Source: Limnohabitans sp.
GTDB lineage: Bacteria; Pseudomonadota; Gammaproteobacteria; Burkholderiales; Burkholderiaceae_C
Assembly (NCBI GenBank): GCA_030158125.1
Contig: JAOATL010000015.1
Span: forward strand, 62,001-126,000
DNA length: 64,000 nucleotides
Direction of reading: 5' to 3'
Part shown: in pieces, positions 1 through 9,127 of the stretch
How the letters are laid out: each line of letters begins with the position of its first letter
Position numbering within the stretch: position 1 is the stretch's first letter
Program-made: the position numbers and the translations under genes
Notes under the pieces: model-generated
The model's database searches: none
The model's input: only the letters and a program-made list of their open reading frames with translations
Told to the model about the DNA's origin: nothing

Positions 1-821
1 TCGCCCACACGCTGTTGGGCAGCGGTCAATTGGAAGGGCAAAGCTGCTTTGAGTTGGTCATGCCAACCGCCGGTTTTGGCCTTCAAGGCAGGCGCACGAA
101 GACAGTCACGCGCTTGTTTGGCCATGTGCTGCGAGAGCTGCTGCGCCAGCAATTCTTCGGCCTTGAGGCGCTGCCAAGCCGGATGGCTGCGATCTTCTAA
201 CGCAGCAATAGAGACATCAGGCGTGGGGTGATGCAAGTAAGTGAGTGCCTGCCTCAGGCTGTGTATGGCTTGTCCTCGCGGCGCCTTGGGCCAGGTCAAA
301 GAAGGCGGCAGGGACTCGGACAAATCGGCTCGCGACAAAGAACCTGCGATGGCACGGCGCAGGTAAGCCTGCGGCAAACCGGCCGACGTTGGATACACCG
401 GCGTCAGCACAGAGGGCAAGTCACCCGTGGCGGCTTTGAACGACGGATGCATCATGGTGAGGCCCAAAAACCCTCCGCGAATTTCACCCCGAGCCCGGAT
501 GATTTGCCCTACGGCCAAGGCCTTTTGTTGGGCCGGATAAAAGCTGAAAAATCGAAGCACACACGTGTCGGTGCCATCGTCAACCGTCACCAGCAGCTGC
601 CTGCGCGGACGCAATTGAATCTCAGAGGCAGTGACCGTGGCCTCGATTTGTACCGAGTCGCCCTCGCGCGCATCTTGCAATTTGACGATGCGGGTTTCGT
701 CTTCGTAGCGCAAGGGGATGTGCAGGGCCAAATCGATGTCGCGCACCAAACCCATCTTGCGCATCGCTTTTTGCGGCGCAGACAGTGGTTTGGGCGAAGA
801 CGAAGTGGACAGGGTAACCAT
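1..821 (-). CDS. recG: ATP-dependent DNA helicase RecG, N-terminal part (cut by window edge)
   Basis: An open frame runs on the minus strand from an ATG at 821 to the window edge without a stop, giving the first 273 residues. The sequence matches the RecG wedge/OB-fold region (residues about 20-170, with DIDLALHIPLRYED and the DDGTDTCVLRFFSFYP stretch) and ends at LTAAQQRV, the motif that opens the helicase domain. RecG remodels stalled replication forks and Holliday junctions. The helicase motifs lie outside the window, so function is inferred from the N-terminal half. It lies 65 bases downstream of the XRE-family gene on the same strand and may share its transcript. Confidence 0.9.
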   Translation of the reverse strand, partial: MVTLSTSSSPKPLSAPQKAMRKMGLVRDIDLALHIPLRYEDETRIVKLQDAREGDSVQIEATVTASEIQLRPRRQLLVTVDDGTDTCVLRFFSFYPAQQKALAVGQIIRARGEIRGGFLGLTMMHPSFKAATGDLPSVLTPVYPTSAGLPQAYLRRAIAGSLSRADLSESLPPSLTWPKAPRGQAIHSLRQALTYLHHPTPDVSIAALEDRSHPAWQRLKAEELLAQQLSQHMAKQARDCLRAPALKAKTGGWHDQLKAALPFQLTAAQQRVG

Positions 822-886
822 CCCGCCATTGTGCCGTGCGTGAGGCGCAACGCAGGCACCGCAGCTCGGCTTATTGCATGGCGCAA

Positions 887-1300
887 TCAGGGCACATTGT
901 CGGCGGCATGTGCCAAAACGAATGCAGACACAACATCCCGAATGGTTTTGCGCTCAGCCTGCGACAAGGTCAAGTAGCGGTCCACCATTTCCCGGTCTGC
1001 CAAGCTCATTTCTTTGGGGCCAGCGTCCATTTCAAAGACGTATGTTTTGCCCGGGGCGCGCCCAAACCGCAACTCGTCAGGACTCACTTGCAACCATTCG
1101 GCCAAGACCCGCAGCTTGTCTTGGGTGGGCATGACTTTTCCCAACAACCAATTGCGGGCGGTGTGAGGCGTGATGCTGCGGCCTTGGAATCGCAAATTGA
1201 ACGCGTTGGCCACCACCGTGGGTGAAGGCCGCACCCCGGCACTTTCCAGGGCGCTGCGCAAACGATCTGCGAATTGTTGAGATTCTGGTACGTATTGCAT
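887..1300 (-). CDS. XRE-like helix-turn-helix transcriptional regulator
   Basis: This 137-residue protein has a central helix-turn-helix region around residues 35-75 (SITPHTARNWLLGKVMPTQD then LRVLAEWLQVSPDELRFG), typical of Cro/CI-type repressors. The C-terminal 50 residues are charged and carry no domain I recognise. An 8-bp inverted repeat lies 30 bases upstream of its ATG and could be its own operator. It is read towards recG with a short gap. Targets are unknown; an autoregulatory role is inference. Confidence 0.75.
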   Translation of the reverse strand: MQYVPESQQFADRLRSALESAGVRPSPTVVANAFNLRFQGRSITPHTARNWLLGKVMPTQDKLRVLAEWLQVSPDELRFGRAPGKTYVFEMDAGPKEMSLADREMVDRYLTLSQAERKTIRDVVSAFVLAHAADNVP

Positions 1301-1329
1301 CGTCGTACGGTAATATCTTGGGTCAACTT

Positions 1330-1355
1330 GAAAGTAAATTGAGATAATTACTTTC
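1330..1355. promoter_or_regulatory. Inverted repeat upstream of the XRE regulator (candidate operator)
   Basis: GAAAGTAA at 1330-1337 and TTACTTTC at 1348-1355 form perfect 8-bp arms separated by 10 bases, in an AT-rich stretch between the minus-strand regulator (start 1300) and queA (start 1484). Arm spacing of about two helical turns centre to centre suits a dimeric HTH protein. Binding is not shown by the sequence. Confidence 0.45.
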
Positions 1356-1483
1356 TGAAATGTTCATTACATTTAGCGACGATTTCCGCTTTTTCAAGAG
1401 GACTAAGCGCAGAAGCTTGCATGTAGGACTCGTGGGACAATCCCCTCTTTAACTTGGAACGGGCCTGTCCGGCCCTCAAGCAC

Positions 1484-2596
1484 ATGACCAGTTCTCTGCC
1501 TTTGACCGCCTCAGACGACGCCCAGCGTCACTTCAGTTTGAGCGATTTTGATTTCCAACTCCCCCCAGACCTCATTGCCCAGCACCCTGCTGCCGAGCGA
1601 ACCAGCTCCAAATTGTTGGACGGACGCGGCACAACGCCCGTCGACCGCATTTTCAAAGCCTTGCCCAGCCTCATGCAGCCCGGCGATTTGCTGGTTTTCA
1701 ATGACACCCAGGTGGTCAAGGCTCGGATCTTTGGCGAAAAGTCGAGCGGCGGCAAAGTCGAGCTCCTGATTGAGCGCGTGTTGCCTGGCCACCAAGTGGT
1801 GGCGCACATGAAGGTGAGTAAAAAGCCGCCCATTGGCGGGGTGTTGTCCATGGGCAAAGACGAGAAGTCTGGCGCACCCGGTTTTACCGCCACCCTCACA
1901 GGCCGCTGGCCGGACGAAAAAGGCGCGCTCTTTTGCTTTGCGCTCAGTGACGAGCCGCATGCCCTAATGGCGCAGTACGGCCACGTGCCCTTGCCGCCCT
2001 ACATCGAACGCCCCTACGACGGCAGCGCCAGCGAAGCCGATATCGCAGAAGACGAGCGCCGCTATCAAACCGTGTTTGCCCGCCATCCTGGTGCGGTGGC
2101 AGCACCCACTGCGGCACTGCATTTTGACGCTGCCTTATTGGCCCAATTGAAAGACATGGGCGTGCACACGGCCAGCGTTACCTTGCATGTGGGTGCTGGC
2201 ACCTTTCAGCCCGTCAAAACAGAAAACATTGCTGAGCACACCATGCACCGTGAATGGTATGACGTGCCCGAGAGCACACAGCGCGCGTTGCAGGCCTGCC
2301 GCGCGCGAGGCGGCAAAGTGTGGGCTGTCGGCACCACCTCGGTTCGCACCTTGGAGTCTTGGGCCAAGACAGGTCAAGCACAAGGCGACACCCAAATTTT
2401 CATCACCCCAGGCTTTGAGTTTGTTTGGGTGGACTGCCTCCTGACCAACTTTCACTTGCCCAAAAGTACCTTGATGATGCTGGTCAGCGCGCTGGCGGGC
2501 TATGACCGCGTGATGGCCTTGTATGCACATGCCATTGAACAGCGTTATCGCTTTTTCAGTTATGGCGATGCCATGCTGCTGACGCGCGCCGCCTGA
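1484..2596 (+). CDS. queA: S-adenosylmethionine:tRNA ribosyltransferase-isomerase QueA
   Basis: The 370-residue product carries QueA motifs in order: FDFQLPPDLIAQHPA near the start, VFNDTQVVKAR near residue 80, PTAALHF, LHVGAGTFQPV and the C-terminal LLTNFHLPKSTLMMLVSA. It transfers and isomerises the ribosyl part of SAM onto preQ1-tRNA to give epoxyqueuosine in the wobble position of GUN tRNAs. I chose the ATG at 1484; an in-frame TTG at 1454 would add ten residues with no family similarity. tgt follows 68 bases downstream, so the two act as a queuosine pair. Confidence 0.95.
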   Translation: MTSSLPLTASDDAQRHFSLSDFDFQLPPDLIAQHPAAERTSSKLLDGRGTTPVDRIFKALPSLMQPGDLLVFNDTQVVKARIFGEKSSGGKVELLIERVLPGHQVVAHMKVSKKPPIGGVLSMGKDEKSGAPGFTATLTGRWPDEKGALFCFALSDEPHALMAQYGHVPLPPYIERPYDGSASEADIAEDERRYQTVFARHPGAVAAPTAALHFDAALLAQLKDMGVHTASVTLHVGAGTFQPVKTENIAEHTMHREWYDVPESTQRALQACRARGGKVWAVGTTSVRTLESWAKTGQAQGDTQIFITPGFEFVWVDCLLTNFHLPKSTLMMLVSALAGYDRVMALYAHAIEQRYRFFSYGDAMLLTRAA

Positions 2597-2661
2597 CCAA
2601 CCCATTGATACACGCCTTGTGCGCAATTTACGGCACCTTTGACAACACTTACTTAGAATGA

Positions 2662-3837
<1,176 letters not shown>

Positions 3838-3867
3838 GTTGTTGTTGCCTGCAAGGCAAACGGCGCT

Positions 3868-5181
3868 TTAAGTGGCTTCGGCCGGTGTGGTGAAAACGGT
3901 CAACACACCGGTGTAACCGTACAGATGGTGATGGGCAATTTCACCGCTGGCAAAGAAGCCCACCAAAGGCACATCGCCCAGTGCGTGGCGCACCCACTGC
4001 AACTCGGCGCTGTCGCCACCAAAGTGCGGGCCACCACGTCCTGAACAACTGACATAGACCGCGCCTGCAATGCGCCGTGCAGGATGCGGTGCCGCTTCAG
4101 CCTCGCTGGCCGCCAAAGCGTGCGCTGTTTCCATGCTCAATGTTTCGGGCTCGAGCTCTTCTCTAATTTCGGCACAAATTCTGCGCAAATCTGCTTTGGC
4201 CGCCTGCAAACTCATTTGGCAAAAAGCCAAACGCTCGCCGGCTTCAACGTGTTCGGCAATGGCAATGCCTTTGCGCGCAGGGTCGAGGCCAATGATGTGG
4301 CGCACGCGCACATCCACACCCAAACTACCGGTTCTGCCAATGGCACGTTGGCCGGCTGAGGTGAGTCCCACCAAGGTCGCGCGCACGGCAGGCAATGCTT
4401 TTTGCGGATCGCTCAAAGACACTTGCAAATCTTCTAGCAACACATCGAGTGCCGGCAGGCCATCGAGTTGGTAAATCACATTGCCTTGGGCTTCGGTAAT
4501 TTCGCGCTCTTTGCCAAGCGGCGCGCAGCCCTGCGTCACACGCGACAAAATTTGCACATCGGGCGACCACGCGACGCCACTGAGCCCACCCGTGAGAACG
4601 CCGTTGCGCACGCCATCGTTCATCTCGCTGGTGTGCGATGAATCTGAAGCATCTTGAACAGGATTTGAAGATACCGCGTTGGGCGCCTGCCAAGCAAACT
4701 GCACATTCTGTTTGCGACTGGCCGTGAGTCCCCCGAACAAATAGCCAGACCGTGTGCGGCCCGCCATTTCGGCAATCAATTCAGCCAAGTCGGGCGTTTG
4801 CGGATCGGCGTGGACCAGCGCACTCTGCGCCACAAAATCGGCAGGCAAGGCTTGTGCGCCAGAAAACACGCGGTAATGCGCCGCCGGCACATCGCACAGC
4901 ATCAAGGCCATGCCGGGTTCGTCAAAGTATTCGGCATTGTTGGCCGCGACACCCACGCCCACCGTGCCAGCCCAATCTTTCACCAACGGCAGCTCTTGCC
5001 GCAGGTGTGACAAGATGGCTTGCGCCTCGTTGGCGTAATGGTCGGTGATGTAGAGCAAACCCAAGCGCGGCTGGGTTGCATGACCTGGCAAAGTCATTTG
5101 CGCGCGCAATTGGGCGATGACCAGGCCTGCGGCCATTTGCCACTGCGGATGCGTGGCGTGGCCAAAAGGAAACAAACTCAT
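3868..5181 (-). CDS. FIST N/C domain-containing protein
   Basis: The 437-residue protein resembles the FIST family, in which an N-terminal FIST domain (about residues 30-240) and a FIST_C domain (about 250-410) are thought to bind small ligands such as amino acids in signalling. Supporting stretches are LGLLYITDHYANEAQ, SGYLFGGLTASRK and the C-terminal VYVSCSGRGGPHFGGDSAELQWVR with PLVGFFASGEI, which is typical of FIST_C. Its ATG overlaps the phaM stop by four bases, so the two are translationally coupled. Ligand and output are unknown. Confidence 0.8.
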   Translation of the reverse strand: MSLFPFGHATHPQWQMAAGLVIAQLRAQMTLPGHATQPRLGLLYITDHYANEAQAILSHLRQELPLVKDWAGTVGVGVAANNAEYFDEPGMALMLCDVPAAHYRVFSGAQALPADFVAQSALVHADPQTPDLAELIAEMAGRTRSGYLFGGLTASRKQNVQFAWQAPNAVSSNPVQDASDSSHTSEMNDGVRNGVLTGGLSGVAWSPDVQILSRVTQGCAPLGKEREITEAQGNVIYQLDGLPALDVLLEDLQVSLSDPQKALPAVRATLVGLTSAGQRAIGRTGSLGVDVRVRHIIGLDPARKGIAIAEHVEAGERLAFCQMSLQAAKADLRRICAEIREELEPETLSMETAHALAASEAEAAPHPARRIAGAVYVSCSGRGGPHFGGDSAELQWVRHALGDVPLVGFFASGEIAHHHLYGYTGVLTVFTTPAEAT

Positions 5182-5846
5182 GAAGGGTCTGAGGTGCCGT
5201 TGGCAGCGCTTTTCGCGGCAGCTGTTTTAGAGGCTGCGCTTGCTTTCTTGGCGCGCGCAGGCCGTTTGGTCGCAGCTTTCTTCGTGGCTGGCTTGGGTGT
5301 CTCTTTCATGGCCTTTGCAGCAACGTCTTTGACGGCTGCAGCAGCGATGTTTTGAAATTGCTGCGTGAGCGCGCCCCACCACTGCATTGGGTCCACGGCA
5401 GGCGCTTCTTTGGCTGCAGCAGAAGCCTCTGGCTTGTCTGCGTCAGTGCCTGACATGGCCGCTTGGGCTTCAGCCTTTTCTTCGGCGGCCTTGGCTTGGC
5501 TGGCCGCATTCAGGTCGGGCATCTTGGCTGTGAAAGCTTTGGCCAGGTCAGCCATGTTCACATTCATGCCCTGCAAGGTCGACAACGTCATCTTTTGAAC
5601 TTCCAAAGCTTGAACAGTGGCTTTGAGGGCATTCGTGTTTTGCTCCAACCAAAACTGAACTGTTTTGAGCTCTTGAATGCGCTTGTCCAACTCCTCGATG
5701 TTCATCGTGGGCGCCACCCAACTGGCCATGTTGGGCATGCCTTGCGGCGCACCCTTGGCGCCAGGGTTGGCGGCTTGGCCCAGGTTTTGTAAAAAATCAA
5801 AACCAGGTACAAATTTTCCAAATCCGAAGGCTGATGTGTCGCTCAT
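5178..5846 (-). CDS. phaM: PhaM-type polyhydroxyalkanoate granule regulatory protein
   Basis: The 222-residue protein begins with a PhaM-like segment (FGKFVPGFDFLQNL, then NIEELDKRIQELKTVQFWLEQN), predicted helical and possibly coiled coil, and ends in a Lys/Ala/Pro-rich tail (about residues 170-222) like histone H1. In Ralstonia PhaM activates PHB synthase and tethers granules to the nucleoid through such a tail. A good ribosome site (GGAGCAC) precedes the ATG. The FIST gene overlaps its end. Role is inferred from family similarity; no pha synthase gene is in the window. Confidence 0.8.
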   Translation of the reverse strand: MSDTSAFGFGKFVPGFDFLQNLGQAANPGAKGAPQGMPNMASWVAPTMNIEELDKRIQELKTVQFWLEQNTNALKATVQALEVQKMTLSTLQGMNVNMADLAKAFTAKMPDLNAASQAKAAEEKAEAQAAMSGTDADKPEASAAAKEAPAVDPMQWWGALTQQFQNIAAAAVKDVAAKAMKETPKPATKKAATKRPARAKKASAASKTAAAKSAANGTSDPS

Positions 5847-5970
5847 GGTGTGCTCCTAGAGGAAGTTCTTGGGTGGAAGCTTAACGCATCGCTGAAAAAA
5901 ACGTCAACTTGGAGACGCCAGCTTCCCCATTCTGCGCATAAGCTCGCACTTTCTAAACAGGAGACACAAC

Positions 5971-6621
5971 ATGCTGACACTCTGCGGCTTTGGCGCCAGC
6001 AACTATCACAACAAAGTGAAATTGGCTTTGTTGGAAAAAGGCGTTGCCTTTGAAGAGGAATTGGTGTGGGTCGGTGAAACCGACCCTCTGGCCAGTCCCT
6101 TGGGCAAGGTGCCCTACTTGAAAACCACGCAAGGCACCCTGTGTGAATCCTCTGTGATGTTGGATTACATCGAGCAGGCTTATCCGGCACACCCCTTGAT
6201 GCCCCAAGACCCTTTTGCCGCAGCCAAAGTCCGCGAATTGATGACTTTCTTAGATTTGCATTTGGAATTGGTGGCGCGCAACCTGTACCCAGAGGCATTC
6301 TTTGGCGGCAAGGTCAGTGATTCGGTCAAAGAAAAAGTGGGCGCACAACTGGCGAAAAACGTGGCGGCATTTGCCAAATTGGCACAATTCAAACCCTTCA
6401 TTGCGGGCACGGAATTGACCTTGGCCGATTGCACTGCAGCGGTCCATTTGCCTTTGATCACAGCAGTCACCAAAACCATTTATGGCCGCGACTTTTTGGC
6501 CGACTTGCCAGTGAAAGATTACATGAAGATGTGGTCAGAGCGTCCCAGCATGCAACGCGTTCATACCGATCGCAAAGCCAGCAACGAGCTTTTCATGTCA
6601 CGCATGAAGAGCAAGGCTTGA
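5971..6621 (+). CDS. Glutathione S-transferase family protein
   Basis: The 216-residue protein has a thioredoxin-like N-terminal half (residues 1-78: start LTLCGFGASNYHNKVKLAL, cis-Pro in GKVPYL, glutathione-binding ESSVMLDYIE) and an all-helical C-terminal half with the N-capping box LTLADCTAAVHL. A CAGGAG ribosome site precedes the ATG. GSTs conjugate or reduce electrophiles with glutathione; the substrate cannot be told from sequence. It is monocistronic and convergent with the crotonase gene. Confidence 0.88.
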   Translation: MLTLCGFGASNYHNKVKLALLEKGVAFEEELVWVGETDPLASPLGKVPYLKTTQGTLCESSVMLDYIEQAYPAHPLMPQDPFAAAKVRELMTFLDLHLELVARNLYPEAFFGGKVSDSVKEKVGAQLAKNVAAFAKLAQFKPFIAGTELTLADCTAAVHLPLITAVTKTIYGRDFLADLPVKDYMKMWSERPSMQRVHTDRKASNELFMSRMKSKA

Positions 6622-6649
6622 AGCTTCCACAGAAGCTTTCAATTCAGTT

Positions 6650-7468
6650 TTAAAACTGCGGAGGGCGGCGAGCACGCAAGCTGGCCACCCCTTCTTGAAC
6701 ATCTGGGCCCGCAAAACCCATGAACTCGAGCGCCAATGACGCATCAAAACTGGGGCCTGCTTGGCGCAACCAATTGTTCAATGCGTACTTGGTCCAGCGA
6801 ATGGCGGTTTGGCTGCCACTGGCCAACCTGTCGGCCACCTCATAAGCCTTGGTCAGCAACTCTGACTCTTCCACGGCCAAAGACACCAAGCCCATGCGCT
6901 CGGCTTCTTCACCACTCACGGGCTCACACAGTAGCAAATAATATTTGGCTTTGGCCATGCCGCACAGCAATGGCCAAATGATGGCGGCATGGTCGCCTGC
7001 CGCCACGCCCAAGCGGGTGTGACCGTCCACAATTTTGGCCGTCTTGGTGGCTATCGAAATATCGGCCAACAAGCCCGCCACCAAACCTGCGCCCACCGCA
7101 GGGCCGTGCATGGCACTGACAATGGGCTTGTCGCAATTGATCACGTTGTAGACCAAGTCCCGGGCCTCTTTCCAGACACGGCTGCGCACTTCGAAATCGC
7201 GCGCCATGTCCTCAACCAGCGTCAAATCGCCACCGCCCGAGAAGCCCAAACCTTCGCCACGCAGCACCGCTGCGCGCACGGTGTCGTCACGCGACACATC
7301 ACGCCAAATTTCGGCCAACTCCCAATGCCCCTCGTGGCCAGCTGTGGGCAATTTGCCATTGCCGCCAGGGCCATCGGCTTTCATTTGAATGTCCAACACG
7401 GCATCGTTGACCCCTGTGCGGGTGATGCGAAGGGTTTGGTATCGGCTGTAGTCGACGGCTTGGCGCAT
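6650..7468 (-). CDS. Enoyl-CoA hydratase/isomerase (crotonase) family protein
   Basis: The 272-residue protein shows the crotonase fold: an oxyanion-hole segment [12 protein letters not shown] near residue 75, a second one at [18 protein letters not shown] near residue 120, then [44 protein letters not shown]. Family members hydrate or isomerise enoyl-CoA esters in fatty acid or aromatic acid breakdown. The usual catalytic Glu pair of true hydratases is not obvious, so the exact reaction is open. It is divergent from the DksA/TraR gene. Confidence 0.85.
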   Translation of the reverse strand: MRQAVDYSRYQTLRITRTGVNDAVLDIQMKADGPGGNGKLPTAGHEGHWELAEIWRDVSRDDTVRAAVLRGEGLGFSGGGDLTLVEDMARDFEVRSRVWKEARDLVYNVINCDKPIVSAMHGPAVGAGLVAGLLADISIATKTAKIVDGHTRLGVAAGDHAAIIWPLLCGMAKAKYYLLLCEPVSGEEAERMGLVSLAVEESELLTKAYEVADRLASGSQTAIRWTKYALNNWLRQAGPSFDASLALEFMGFAGPDVQEGVASLRARRPPQF

Positions 7469-7485
7469 GAGGTCTCCTGTGTCAA

Positions 7486-7549
7486 TGCATGCTCACTTTA
7501 CATGAGCCACATTGTCGCCGGAAGTGCGCTCAACTTTGCATGCTTACTT
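7486..7549. repeat. 13-bp direct repeat pair in the divergent promoter region
   Basis: TGCATGCTCACTT at 7486-7498 recurs with one mismatch as TGCATGCTTACTT at 7537-7549, 51 bases on (about five helical turns). The second copy runs into the Fnr-type site at 7548-7561. It could mark additional protein contacts, but this is inference. Confidence 0.4.
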
Positions 7550-7561
7550 GATGTGCATCAA
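7548..7561 (+). promoter_or_regulatory. Fnr/Anr-type binding site
   Basis: TTGATGTGCATCAA matches the Fnr/Anr consensus TTGAT-N4-ATCAA in every specified base. Its centre (7554.5) lies 41.5 bases before the transcription start predicted from the -10-like TACGAT at 7584-7589, the spacing of a class II Fnr-activated promoter. It points to oxygen-responsive expression of the downstream DksA/TraR-type gene. Confidence 0.75.
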
Positions 7562-7583
7562 TGTTTCACAAAGGGTATCTGCC

Positions 7584-7589
7584 TACGAT
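7584..7589 (+). promoter_or_regulatory. -10 element of the Fnr-dependent promoter
   Basis: TACGAT matches TATAAT in four of six bases and lies where a -10 box is expected for a class II Fnr site. No good -35 box is present, as usual when an activator replaces it. Predicted transcription start is about 7596, giving a leader of roughly 59 bases to the ATG at 7655. Confidence 0.5.
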
Positions 7590-7654
7590 AAACCCAAGGC
7601 AGACGCACGACGACATGCGCCGCTCGCCAGCCCCTCTTTCATCAGGAATCGACC

Positions 7655-8041
7655 ATGAAAAACGCTCTTCAAAAAGAATCACTTCGTCAATTGTTGATCG
7701 CCCAAAAAACACAACTGATTGACAAGATCAAACAAGCGCAAGGCGGCTTGGGTGGCCGTGCTGAAGCGGCCGCCACGCAGCTGTCGGCGGCAGAGCAGTC
7801 GCATGCTCAAAACATGACCGAACGCGATACTGCGTTTGCCATCCAAGAACACGATCTGGCCGAGTTAGAAGCCACTGAACAGGCCTTGGTGCGCATCGAA
7901 CAAGGCAGCTATGGCTTGTGCCAAGACTGTGGCGCAGAAATTCCCACCACACGGCTGCTCGCATTTCCATCGGCCCTGCGCTGCATTGGGTGCCAAACCG
8001 TGGCTGAAGCAGCGACAGGCCCAGGCGCCGCACTTCAATAA
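7655..8041 (+). CDS. DksA/TraR-type zinc-finger protein
   Basis: The 128-residue protein has a helical hairpin region (residues 5-80) followed by a four-Cys zinc finger (CQDCGAEIPTTRLLAFPSALRCIGC), the layout of DksA/TraR proteins that enter the RNA polymerase secondary channel. The acidic tip here reads ERDTAFAIQEHD, so classic DksA activity is not assured. It lies under a strong Fnr-type site, which suggests a role in low-oxygen adaptation. The 8075 gene follows 33 bases later and is probably co-transcribed. Confidence 0.82.
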   Translation: MKNALQKESLRQLLIAQKTQLIDKIKQAQGGLGGRAEAAATQLSAAEQSHAQNMTERDTAFAIQEHDLAELEATEQALVRIEQGSYGLCQDCGAEIPTTRLLAFPSALRCIGCQTVAEAATGPGAALQ

Positions 8042-8074
8042 CGCATTCAAACCATCACTTACAAGGAGTTTTCA

Positions 8075-8449
8075 GTGAGCACATTTCACGCGGTTGTTTG
8101 GCTAGACCATCAAGAAGCCCACGTTGCATTTTTTGACCGCGACCATGCGACAACGCAACGCATTCACTCCAAATCGCAACACAAACACCAAGGCAAATCG
8201 ACGGACATGAATGCATACTTCGCAGACATTGCCGCCGCGATTAAAAACTGCCACGAAGTGTTGCTCACCGGGCCAGGCCTCACACGTCAACAATTCAAAG
8301 ACTGGTACACACAACATGCCGCGGCGCTGTCTGGCATTGTGGTGGACAACGTGGCCAGCGACCACCCTACCGACCCGCAATTGGTGGCCATGGCACGTCA
8401 GTATTTTAAAAAGTTCGACGCCATGGCGGCCGACCCCACACAGGTCTAA
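8075..8449 (+). CDS. Conserved protein with possible eRF1/pelota-like fold
   Basis: The 124-residue product starts at GTG (8075) behind a strong AAGGAG site. It resembles a beta-proteobacterial family often labelled translational machinery protein: FHAVVWLDHQEAHVAFFDRD at the start, a His-rich segment HSKSQHKHQGKS at about 30-45, then VLLTGPGLTRQQFKDWYTQH, reminiscent of a domain in archaeal/eukaryotic release factors. The role is unknown. It follows the DksA/TraR-type gene and so may also be induced at low oxygen. Confidence 0.65.
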   Translation: MSTFHAVVWLDHQEAHVAFFDRDHATTQRIHSKSQHKHQGKSTDMNAYFADIAAAIKNCHEVLLTGPGLTRQQFKDWYTQHAAALSGIVVDNVASDHPTDPQLVAMARQYFKKFDAMAADPTQV

Positions 8450-8509
8450 TTCTGATGCGGCCTCGGCCGCGCACTGCTATGCTTGGGCCATTGTTCTATC
8501 GAGTAGGCG

Positions 8510-9103
8510 ATGACCCATACTTTTGCTTCGGCCACCATTTTGTTGCTGCTGATCACAGATCCGCTGGGCAACATTCCCATGTTCGTCAACAGCTTGCGAG
8601 CTGTTGCCCCCGAGAGGCGCGCCAAAGTCATTGTGCGCGAGGTGTTTATCGCCTTTTGCATTTTGCTCACCTTCATGTTCGTGGGGGAGTCGTTTCTCAA
8701 GGCCATGAACTTGAGCGACGTGTCTTTGCAAATTGCTGGTGCCGTGGTGCTGTTTTTGATTGCGCTGCGCATGATCTTTCCACCCATAGAACGGCGCAGC
8801 AGCTTGCCCACGCGCGAGCCCCTGATCGTGCCGCTGGCCATACCCGCCTTGGCCGGCCCCTCGGCCTTGGCCACGGTGTTGCTGTTGGTCAGTCAGGCGC
8901 CCGATCGGCGCCTTGAATGGGTGGGCGCGCTCAGCGTCACCATGCTGGTGTGTGCCGTGGTGCTGCTGCTGGCCGAGCGCTTGCAGCGCTTGGTGGGCGA
9001 CAGTGTGGTGAGTGCGTTTGAACGCCTCATGGGCTTGATTTTGGTGGCCATCTCCATTGAGATGTTCATCCAAGGTTTGAAAGCCCTGCTCAAAACCCTT
9101 TGA
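8510..9103 (+). CDS. MarC family integral membrane protein
   Basis: The 197-residue protein is very hydrophobic with about six membrane segments. It has the MarC-family opening LLLITDPLGNIPMFVNSL (residues 11-28) and a second re-entrant-like PLAIPALAGPSALATVLLLV near 105-125, fitting the YhgN branch. MarC proteins are inner-membrane proteins of unknown transport role; the old link to multiple antibiotic resistance was not confirmed. The ATG is preceded by GAGTAGGCG, a weak ribosome site. Confidence 0.85.
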   Translation: MTHTFASATILLLLITDPLGNIPMFVNSLRAVAPERRAKVIVREVFIAFCILLTFMFVGESFLKAMNLSDVSLQIAGAVVLFLIALRMIFPPIERRSSLPTREPLIVPLAIPALAGPSALATVLLLVSQAPDRRLEWVGALSVTMLVCAVVLLLAERLQRLVGDSVVSAFERLMGLILVAISIEMFIQGLKALLKTL

Positions 9104-9127
9104 GCAAGGCCTGTCGCGCCGCCAATC

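Noticed and set aside
228..977. Plus-strand open frame (249 codons) over the left edge
   Set aside because: It is the antisense of the recG N-terminal region and part of the XRE gene, both of which have clear family motifs.
2639..2659. TTGACA and TAGAAT before tgt as a promoter
   Set aside because: The two boxes are only nine bases apart, too close for a sigma70 promoter, so they are not called as a pair.
3845..3859. TTGCCT/AGGCAA hairpin between tgt and the FIST gene as a terminator
   Set aside because: Only six base pairs and no T run on either strand.
6645..6658. 14-bp palindrome CAGTTTTAAAACTG between GST and crotonase genes
   Set aside because: AT-rich, overlaps the crotonase stop codon and lacks features of a terminator or known operator.
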